From contig CAZTQN010000002.1 of assembly GCA_964615765.1 (NCBI GenBank), positions 62,001 through 126,000 of the forward strand: a stretch of 64,000 nucleotides of DNA, in the 5' to 3' direction. Shown piece after piece: positions 53,452 through 59,809 of this stretch (the stretch's first letter is position 1; every line of letters starts with the position of its first letter). The translations under genes and the position numbers were made by a program. Source of the DNA: CAZTQN01 sp964615765. Lineage in GTDB: Bacteria; Planctomycetota; Phycisphaerae; Phycisphaerales; UBA1924. The notes below the pieces were generated by a model. The model searched no databases. It saw nothing but the letters and a program-made list of their open reading frames with translations, and was not told the DNA's origin.

Positions 53452-53456
53452 CCGGC

Positions 53457-54965
53457 ATGACGATGCCGCGACGTGGGCAGGAGCCGAGCGAACCGCGGGG
53501 CACCGAACCGGGCGGTTCTCCCCCGCCGGGGTCGACCCCGCCGGGGGGTCGATCGCCGACGCCGCCCGCCGGGCCGCCTTCATCATCCCCACCTCCCCAA
53601 ACCCCCCCACCGCCACAGCCGCCGGCGCGCCGACCCGGGCAGCCGTTCTGGTTCCTGTTCGAGATCCACGAGGATCCGATCTTCGATCACCCGCTGTGGC
53701 TTGAGCATGCCAACACCGTGCCGTGCGTGCGGGTGGACGTGCGGACGGAGTACACCGTGGATGGCGCGTTCACGTGGCGACCGGCGGCGGGGCCGGAGAC
53801 AACCGCGTCGGCGCTGATCAAGCTGCTGTACCGGCTGGAATCGGGCTTCGGGCCGCACATGGGGCCGCGGGCGCGCGCGTTCAACTGGTACTTCCAGCTC
53901 GCCGGGCTCGGCGCGGTGTACGACGCCGAGCACCACCGGGGCTATCCGAACGTGCACCCGCTGCTCGGGCACCCGGAAGATCACCTGCGCTCCGGGCGGC
54001 GTGGGCCGTTCGCCAAACGCGGGATCGAGGTCAATCGCGCGTGGACGGCGGAGTTCGCCGAGATCGTCGCCAAGACGCTCAAACAGCGCGGCTTGCCCGA
54101 CCCGGTCGCGTCCGTGCTCGCCAGCGAGAACGGGGTGAAGGACGACTTCGGCGGGCACCTCGGCAATCCCGACACCGGCTGGGTGCCCGAGGCGCTGCGC
54201 GACCCGCGGGCCGACGATCGCGCCCACACCATCGACGGCGTCAACACCTTCCGGGCCTACTTCGACGCGGCCCGGTGCATAGACGGCTCGCCCGTGCCCG
54301 CGTACAAGCACGACGCCCAGCCCGGCATGCCGCCCGGCCGCCACCCCGTCAACGCCGAGAGCAGCGAGCGGTACCAGGGCGCGCTGCGGCGCCTGTGGGA
54401 ATGGGCCCGGTGGAAGGGGTTCGCCGAGCCGCTGCGCGACGCGTTCGCGAGCGAAGGGCGGACGCCGCCGCCGGTGGGCGAATATCAGGCCGGGTCGGAC
54501 TCGAAGGCCAACCCGGTGATGGCCCGCCCCGGGCACCTGCTGCACCAGATGGACGGGTTCTTCAAGTGTCAGTTGCAGTGCCCGGACTGGTACGGCGACC
54601 TGCCGTGGGGTCTGCTGGAGGACACGTACTTCTCGTCCAACCACGCGGGCTGGAACACGGAGAGCAACTGGTACCGCGCGCTGAACGTGGACACCCGGGC
54701 CGAGCGTTCGAGCCCGACGCGCCGGCGCCAGGTCGCCGCACTCGAACTCGCCAAGCGCACGCTGCGGGCCCACGCGCTGAGCGCCCCGCAAGCGCCGCTG
54801 GCCCCCTACTGCGAGAGCCTGCGCGGCATGACGCTCGACGACATGCAGGACTATCTCCGCACCTGCCGCGATCTCGGCGGGTTCGGTGTCAATGTGTTCA
54901 TGCCCAAGAGCACGAGGGCGGCTCACGACGAGTGGTACCGCATCGTGCGCGCCATGGCCCAGTGA
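53457..54965 (+). CDS. large protein of unknown function with Pro-rich N-terminus
   Basis: A 502-residue protein without signal peptide. Residues 5-60 are almost only Pro, Gly, Ser and Thr; from there a globular domain starts QPFWFLFEIHEDPIFDHPLW. It is rich in Trp, Tyr and His and contains segments such as ARAFNWYFQLAGLGAVYDAE, LLEDTYFSSNHAGWNTESNW and GFGVNVFMPKSTRAAHDEWY. I recognise no family; the aromatic content and the charged residues might suit a carbohydrate-active or nucleic-acid enzyme, but this is not supported by a motif. No Shine-Dalgarno; a TAGCAT box precedes the ATG. Confidence 0.65.
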   Translation: MTMPRRGQEPSEPRGTEPGGSPPPGSTPPGGRSPTPPAGPPSSSPPPQTPPPPQPPARRPGQPFWFLFEIHEDPIFDHPLWLEHANTVPCVRVDVRTEYTVDGAFTWRPAAGPETTASALIKLLYRLESGFGPHMGPRARAFNWYFQLAGLGAVYDAEHHRGYPNVHPLLGHPEDHLRSGRRGPFAKRGIEVNRAWTAEFAEIVAKTLKQRGLPDPVASVLASENGVKDDFGGHLGNPDTGWVPEALRDPRADDRAHTIDGVNTFRAYFDAARCIDGSPVPAYKHDAQPGMPPGRHPVNAESSERYQGALRRLWEWARWKGFAEPLRDAFASEGRTPPPVGEYQAGSDSKANPVMARPGHLLHQMDGFFKCQLQCPDWYGDLPWGLLEDTYFSSNHAGWNTESNWYRALNVDTRAERSSPTRRRQVAALELAKRTLRAHALSAPQAPLAPYCESLRGMTLDDMQDYLRTCRDLGGFGVNVFMPKSTRAAHDEWYRIVRAMAQ

Positions 54966-54994
54966 GTCTTTAGCGAGCGCTTAGCAGCGCGGAC

Positions 54995-56332
54995 TCAGCG
55001 GCGCGGGTTCCGGGCCGGGTTCGGCGGGCCCGGGCGACGCGGCGGCTTCGGGCCCGTCGATCGCGGGCCCGGCTCCGAGCGGGCCATGTTTCCCTCGCCT
55101 TCCGGCGACGGCGCGGGCTGAGCGGGACCTTGGCCCGAAGCGTCGTCCGATCCGTTCGCCGATGAGCCGTCCGCGGCGGTGTGCTCCGGCTCACTCGCGT
55201 CGCCGCCGTTCGCCGGCGCTCCGGTGCGGCTGGCGACGCGGGCGAAGATCAGGCGCCCGGCCGCCGTCTGCATGGTGCTGGTGACTAGCAGCGCGACATC
55301 CGGCCCGCCGACGTAGTCGAGCCCGCCCTCGGCGACGACCATGGTGCCGTCGTCGAGGTAGCCGACGCCCTGCCCGGCCTGCTCGCCGGGCTTGATGAGT
55401 TTGACGGAGATCTGCTCGCCGGGCACGAGGGCGGGGCGGAACGCGGTCGCGATCTCGTGGATGTTGAACACCCACACGTTGCGGATCTGCGCGGTGCGGG
55501 CCAGGCCCAGGTCCGCCGTCATGACGCGGGCCCCGAGCAGTTCCGCGAGTTCGACGATGGCCTGATCGACCGCGAGCGCCTGCACCGGGGTGTCGTCGAT
55601 GGAAAGGTCCAGCCCGCCCTGGCGCTGCAGGCGCGTGAGCACGTCCAACCCGCGCCGCCCGCGCGTGCGCTTGAGCTTGTCGCCGCTGTCGGCGAGCGTC
55701 TGCAGCTCAGCGATCACGAAGCCGGGGATGACCAGCGGGGACTGCAGGATGCCGGTGGCGGCGACATCGAGAATGCGCCCGTCGACGAGCACGGAGGTGT
55801 CGATGACCGTCGGCCGCACGCCGCGGAGCTGCTTGCTGAACTCGACGTACGGAATCACCAGCCGGAACTGGTCCTGCGTCTGCAGCACGGTGGAGATGCA
55901 GAGGTAGCAGAGCGCAATGCCGAGCATGACTTTGGTGGTGCGCACGACCGGGCGGAGGGCGTCGAGCTCGGCCCCGTGGGGGATCCAGGTCTGCAGCACC
56001 AGGTCGATGATGAACCCGAGCGCGATGGTGGCGAGGATGCCCGTCAGCCCGCCGAGGAACACGCCGGAGATCGCGGCGATCTTCTTGTTGGGCGTGAAGA
56101 TGTCGACGGCGAGCACGAGGGCGAAGAAGACGACGGCGATGAGGATCGGGACCCAGTAGTTGATCGCAAGCCCGACGCTGGCCTGCCCGAAGTTCGACTG
56201 CCCGGGCTGCTGCAGGATGAGCAGCAGGGCGACGGTGAGCATGAGCACCAGCGACCCGACGCGGATGGTGCGGAGCGCGAGCGATTTGTGCCGCTGCTGC
56301 TGCTCGAGGCGCGTCGTGGGGCGGGGGGACAT
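54995..56332 (-). CDS. membrane PIN/TRAM domain protein (YacL-like)
   Basis: A 445-residue protein with four N-terminal membrane helices (about 28-170), a PIN-type RNase domain starting TVIDTSVLVDGRILDV (acidic residues conserved, with GDKLKRTRGRRGLDVL and MTADLGLARTAQ), and a TRAM domain (about 300-365, GEQISVKLIKPGEQAGQGVG). The last 70 residues are Gly/Pro/Ser rich. This is the architecture of YacL in Firmicutes; the activity is unproven but ribonuclease is expected. TAAACT ends six bases before the ATG. Confidence 0.88.
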   Translation of the reverse strand: MSPRPTTRLEQQQRHKSLALRTIRVGSLVLMLTVALLLILQQPGQSNFGQASVGLAINYWVPILIAVVFFALVLAVDIFTPNKKIAAISGVFLGGLTGILATIALGFIIDLVLQTWIPHGAELDALRPVVRTTKVMLGIALCYLCISTVLQTQDQFRLVIPYVEFSKQLRGVRPTVIDTSVLVDGRILDVAATGILQSPLVIPGFVIAELQTLADSGDKLKRTRGRRGLDVLTRLQRQGGLDLSIDDTPVQALAVDQAIVELAELLGARVMTADLGLARTAQIRNVWVFNIHEIATAFRPALVPGEQISVKLIKPGEQAGQGVGYLDDGTMVVAEGGLDYVGGPDVALLVTSTMQTAAGRLIFARVASRTGAPANGGDASEPEHTAADGSSANGSDDASGQGPAQPAPSPEGEGNMARSEPGPRSTGPKPPRRPGPPNPARNPRR

Positions 56333-56338
56333 CACTGA

Positions 56339-56344
56339 AGTTTA
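56339..56344 (-). promoter_or_regulatory. putative -10 box, leaderless start of the PIN/TRAM gene
   Basis: TAAACT on the minus strand, six bases before the ATG at 56330-56332; no Shine-Dalgarno. Confidence 0.4.
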
Positions 56345-56409
56345 GGTCGGAACCGGCGAACCACGCCCGAACGGGCGGGCAAGCACGCAACCGCGCGGAG
56401 CGATGCGGC

Positions 56410-56415
56410 TATGCT
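56410..56415 (+). promoter_or_regulatory. putative -10 box of the SRP RNA gene
   Basis: TATGCT about 18 bases before the first paired base of the SRP RNA. The -35 region is not clear. Confidence 0.35.
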
Positions 56416-56433
56416 CAGGCCCTCGGTCCCTCT

Positions 56434-56544
56434 GGTTGACGGCCGGGCCCGGTGCACGGGTGTGCCTGTGAACCTGGTCAGGGCTTGACCGCAGCAGCCA
56501 TAAGCGGCGTGCGCCCGGTGCTGCCGGTGTCCTGGCCGTCTACC
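56434..56544 (+). ncRNA. ffs: signal recognition particle RNA, small bacterial type
   Basis: The conserved core reads GAACCTGGTCAGG then GCAGCAGCC, the symmetric and asymmetric loops that bind Ffh. The outer arms pair: 56434-56444 with 56534-56544 (ggttgacggcc/ggccgtctacc, one mismatch). Length about 111 bases is normal for a 4.5S-type RNA. The apical loop between the arms of the core is CUUGACC and does not read GGAA, which is unusual. The gene lies between the PIN/TRAM and HYExAFE genes. Confidence 0.85.
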
Positions 56545-56547
56545 AAG

Positions 56548-56599
56548 GGGATCGGGGGAAGGGGTTAGGGGCGAGAGGTCAGGGGCGAGGGGCCGGAGG
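56548..56599. repeat. GGGG(T/C)-rich low-complexity repeat
   Basis: Units ggggaa, ggggtta, ggggcga, gaggtca alternate up to the stop of the HYExAFE gene at 56600. They are related to the array at 43196-43250 on the opposite strand. Confidence 0.55.
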
Positions 56600-57238
56600 T
56601 CATGGGGCAGTCCGCCGGGGGAGCAGGGCCGGGGCGTCCGGGCCGAGGTCGTCGTCGCGGGCACGCGGCGGGGGCGAGAACGGCTGGCTGACCCGCTCGA
56701 AGATCGCCGGCGCGATGTCCACCGTGCCCCAGCGCGGGCTGCGGACCTTCATCACCCGCTGATACTCATCCAGCCGCACGGCCCGCAGCGCGTACCACGC
56801 GCCGCGATGCTCCATGATCTCCTGGAACAGCGCGTCGGGCGGCTGCACCTCGCACCAATACACGAACACGAACGCGGCTTCGAAGCCGGGGCCGAAGAGT
56901 TCCTGCCAGGTGCGCAGCGAGGAAATGTCGTCGAGCGTGACCCACGACTCGAGCCGGGCCGTCAGCCCGCCGGCGCGGGAGGGCGCGACGCGCCGGCCCT
57001 TGACGTCGATGAGCAGGTTGCTGCCCGAGTCGCCGTAGATGACAAAGTCGAAGGACTTGAGCGCGGCCCCCGTGTGTCCGGCGGCGGGCTGGCTTTCGCC
57101 GGGCGCGGGGGCCAGACGGAGCGACGCCCCGTCGGGAAGCAGGGCCTTGCGGGCCTCGTCGACGGCGACGTAGGGGATCCGGCGTGAGCGCAGGAACTCC
57201 TCGAAGGCGCGTTCGTAATGGAATCGACGCTGAGCCAT
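56600..57238 (-). CDS. HYExAFE family protein, nuclease-like
   Basis: A 212-residue protein whose start RRFHYERAFEEFLRSRRIPY gives the HYExAFE name. In the middle SFDFVIYGDSGSNLLIDVKG-RR has the D..DxK order of PD-(D/E)XK nucleases, followed by WVTLDDISSLRTWQELFG. The family is restricted mostly to planctomycetes; the function is not known and a nuclease role is inference from the motif. The C-terminal 25 residues are Pro/Arg/Asp rich. It lies downstream of rpmH, where most bacteria have rnpA. Confidence 0.82.
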   Translation of the reverse strand: MAQRRFHYERAFEEFLRSRRIPYVAVDEARKALLPDGASLRLAPAPGESQPAAGHTGAALKSFDFVIYGDSGSNLLIDVKGRRVAPSRAGGLTARLESWVTLDDISSLRTWQELFGPGFEAAFVFVYWCEVQPPDALFQEIMEHRGAWYALRAVRLDEYQRVMKVRSPRWGTVDIAPAIFERVSQPFSPPPRARDDDLGPDAPALLPRRTAP

Positions 57239-57316
57239 GCGTGGGCTCAGGCTAGCAGGTCGCGCGATGGAGAATCACGCACGGTTGGGTCAGAACGCTC
57301 GAGCGACGCGGACCGC

Positions 57317-57487
57317 TTAGCGGCCGCGGGGCATGCGAGACCACTTGTCGGCGACGTTCAGCGAGCGGCCGGCGCGGCGCTTGCGGTTCATCATCTTGCG
57401 GCCGTTCTTCGTGGCCATGCGAGCGCGGAAGCCGATGGCCCGCTTGCGCTTCACTTTGCTGATCCGCTTCGGGTAATGCATGCCCAT
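57317..57487 (-). CDS. rpmH: 50S ribosomal protein L34
   Basis: A 56-residue very basic protein. The L34 signature KRKRAIGFRARMATKNGRKM is followed by NRKRRAGRSLNVADKWSRMP. It is about ten residues longer than typical L34, mainly at the C-terminus. The ATG at 57485-57487 has AAGGAG eight bases upstream; the second ATG two codons later is less well placed. In most bacteria rnpA follows at once; here the next gene on the strand is the HYExAFE gene. Confidence 0.93.
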   Translation of the reverse strand: MGMHYPKRISKVKRKRAIGFRARMATKNGRKMMNRKRRAGRSLNVADKWSRMPRGR

Positions 57488-57883
57488 CGGGGCGCTCCTT
57501 GGCTAAAACCCGGGGCCGCTTTTACCCGGGCCGCGACAATAGCGCTCTGCGCGACGGCGGACCAGCGGGCCATGCTGAAATCCGGGCGTCCGGGGGTTAT
57601 ACCGCGAAGCGCTCGGCGGAGGCGCTGGCGCGGGGTGGATCACGGGGCAAACCGCCCGCGTGTGGTATATTTTCGGCCAGTCGGCGGCCGCGTGCGGGCC
57701 GCGGTGTTCGGAGCGGTTGCTCGGTGGCCGCCGGCGGAGCCTTGTCCACCCGGTTCAGGGTGCACAAAAACGCAGCGTCGGCAATCGAGCAAACGCACCG
57801 GCAAGCTGGCCAAGCCCGGCGGGCGCACGCCATCGGGCGCGGGAAGGTCGATCGCGGGCCATGGCGGCCGCGATGGGTGCGTG
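57488..57883. other. divergent noncoding gap between rpmH and rnc
   Basis: About 400 bases without a supported gene. TATATT at 57666-57671 could be a -10 box for rnc, though no -35 is clear. Frames across it lack start signals and look like shadows. Confidence 0.45.
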
Positions 57884-58720
57884 ATGAACGCTGAACATCT
57901 TGAGATCGCGCAAACGCGGATCGGGCATCGCTTCACGGACACCGGCAATCTCGTGCGCGCGCTCACGCACGCCTCGGTGGCGGAGCTGCGCCGGGATTCC
58001 AACGAGCGGCTGGAGTTTCTGGGCGATGCCGTCCTCGGGCTGGTGTGCTGCGAACTGATTTTCCAGGCCTTTCCGGATTATCTCGAAGGCGAGATGACGA
58101 AGATCAAGTCCGCCGTGGTCAGCCGGCAGACGTGCGCGGCGCTGGCGCGCGACCTCAAGCTCGACGATCTCCTGGTGCTGGGGAAGGGGATGCAGGGCCA
58201 GCGGGTGCTGCCGCAGTCCTTGGCGGCGGCGACGCTGGAAGCGGTGACGGCGGCGATCTATCTGGACGCGGGCCTGGACGCGGCCCGCAAGTTCTTGGTG
58301 CCGCTGCTGCGCCCGCTGATCGACCGCAACGCCAACTCGGGGCACCAGGACAACTTCAAGAGCGTGCTGCAGCAGCACGCGCAGCAGCGGTATGGGGCCG
58401 CCCCGATGTATGTGATCCTGGACGAGAAAGGGCCGGACCACGCCAAGTGCTTCGAGATCGCGGTGGAACTGGGCGGGAAACGGTTCGCGTCGACCTGGGG
58501 CTCGAGCAAGAAGCAGGCGGAGCAGGCGGCGGCGCTGGCGGCGCTCCGCGAGATGGGCGTGGTGCATGTCGACGACGCCGGGCTGATCCGCGTAGCGGGG
58601 CCGTGCGCCCCAACGGCTGGCGGGGAGGCGGCGGCAGGCGGGACGGGTGGGAGTGCGGGTGAGCCCGGAGACGGTGCGGGGGTGGTGGCGACGGGGCCGG
58701 GGCTGGCCAGCGCGGGGTGA
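57884..58720 (+). CDS. rnc: ribonuclease III
   Basis: A 278-residue endonuclease for double-stranded RNA, needed for rRNA processing. IGHRFTDTGNLVRALTHASV starts the domain; the signature is NERLEFLGDAVLGLVCCELI with the catalytic acidic residues, and ESVTAAIYLDAG matches as LEAVTAAIYLDAG. The dsRNA-binding domain (NFKSVLQQHAQQRYGAAPMY to QAAALAALREMG) is complete. A low-complexity Gly/Ala tail of about 45 residues follows. Earlier in-frame starts are rejected because the first domain residues lie right after the ATG at 57884. Confidence 0.95.
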   Translation: MNAEHLEIAQTRIGHRFTDTGNLVRALTHASVAELRRDSNERLEFLGDAVLGLVCCELIFQAFPDYLEGEMTKIKSAVVSRQTCAALARDLKLDDLLVLGKGMQGQRVLPQSLAAATLEAVTAAIYLDAGLDAARKFLVPLLRPLIDRNANSGHQDNFKSVLQQHAQQRYGAAPMYVILDEKGPDHAKCFEIAVELGGKRFASTWGSSKKQAEQAAALAALREMGVVHVDDAGLIRVAGPCAPTAGGEAAAGGTGGSAGEPGDGAGVVATGPGLASAG

Positions 58721-58803
58721 AGCGGGCGGAGGGTGAAAAAAGTGGGACAGACGGGAAGTGGCGGCATATGGTTGCGGACGCACGCCGCGAGGCGGGCGTG
58801 GGC

Positions 58804-58878
58804 GGCCCCATCGTCTAGCCCGGTCTAGGACACCTCCCTTTCACGGAGGTAACGAGGGTTCGAATCCCTCTGGGGTCA
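58804..58878 (+). tRNA. tRNA-Glu (anticodon UUC)
   Basis: Acceptor ggcccca pairs with tggggtc (one G-U), anticodon arm CTCCC-TTTCACG-GAG reads UUC, and the T arm is GAGGGTTCGAATCCCTC. Discriminator A; the CCA end is not encoded. Confidence 0.95.
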
Positions 58879-59071
58879 TTCAAATCACTGCGGCCGCGGG
58901 TCTGATCGATCCGGGGTCGCAGTTGTGTTTACGGACTGTGCGATTTGGGACGCATGGTCGGGCCCGGGACGGCGCGGCGGGGTGTTTTCGTTCAGATCGG
59001 TTGGCGCGGGCGTGGTATGGGGGTAGTCTCTGATACCGGCGCGGTGACTGCGCTTGGGAGGAGAGAGGACC

Positions 59072-59803
59072 ATGTCGAAGTGTGTTGCACGGTTGGCGCT
59101 CGGTGCGGGGGCGGCGGCGCTGGTGATTGGGGCGAGCGCGGGGTCGGCGTGGGGGATCACGTGGATCGAGCCGCGGGACAATGACGCGGGGGCGGTGCTG
59201 GCGACGGCGCTGTTCCCGTCTGATCCGTCGCAGCAGGGCGAGATCACGGGGATTCAGGGGCAGTTGAACCAGATTTCGCCGCTGGGCGGGAACCCGAGCG
59301 GGAACCCGACGGGGTTCGCCGACGCGCAGGACCTGTTCGCGATCCAGATCGTCAACCCGTCGGGGTTCCGGGCCCAGGCGAACTCGAGCTTCGGGGTGAT
59401 CGACATCCAGTTGTTCCTGTTTGATTCGACGGGGCGCGGGCTGCTCGCGAACGACAATCAAGACGAGAGCGTGCTGCCGCGGCTGGGGCCGGCGGCGACG
59501 GACTCGACGTTCCGGATCACGCAGCCGGGGCTGTACTACCTGGGCATCGCGGGCGGCGGGAACTTCCCGGTGAGCGGGTCGAACCCGGCGGTGTCATCGG
59601 CGATCTTCAGCTACGGCACCCCGACGGAAATCAGCAGCGCGGACGGCCCGGGCGGGGCGAATCCGCTGCTGGGCTGGGCCGGGTCGATCGGCGCCGGGAA
59701 CTACTTCATCGAGCTGGACGGGGCCAACTTCGTTCCGGCGCCGAGCAGCGCGGGCCTGCTGGTGATGGGCGGGCTGATGGCGGCCCGGCGTCGCCGGCGG
59801 TAA
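59072..59803 (+). CDS. secreted protein with PEP-CTERM-like VPAP tail
   Basis: A 243-residue exported protein. GGGAGGAG lies 9 bases before the ATG, and a signal peptide ends near GSAWG. The mature part is beta-rich with Asp/Asn and Gly (DIQLFLFDSTGRGLLANDNQ, TFRITQPGLYYLGIAGGG), like PPC/DVUA0089-type domains. The end FVPAPSSAGLLVMGGLMA-ARRRRR has the same three-part form as the tails at 20643 and 47616. It follows the tRNA-Glu gene after 193 bases. Function unknown; processing by an exosortase-like enzyme is expected. Confidence 0.78.
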   Translation: MSKCVARLALGAGAAALVIGASAGSAWGITWIEPRDNDAGAVLATALFPSDPSQQGEITGIQGQLNQISPLGGNPSGNPTGFADAQDLFAIQIVNPSGFRAQANSSFGVIDIQLFLFDSTGRGLLANDNQDESVLPRLGPAATDSTFRITQPGLYYLGIAGGGNFPVSGSNPAVSSAIFSYGTPTEISSADGPGGANPLLGWAGSIGAGNYFIELDGANFVPAPSSAGLLVMGGLMAARRRRR

Positions 59804-59809
59804 GCGCGG

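Noticed and set aside
57499..57894. A 131-codon frame in the rpmH-rnc gap
   Set aside because: No start signal, Arg/Gly-rich translation, and it overlaps the start of rnc in another frame.
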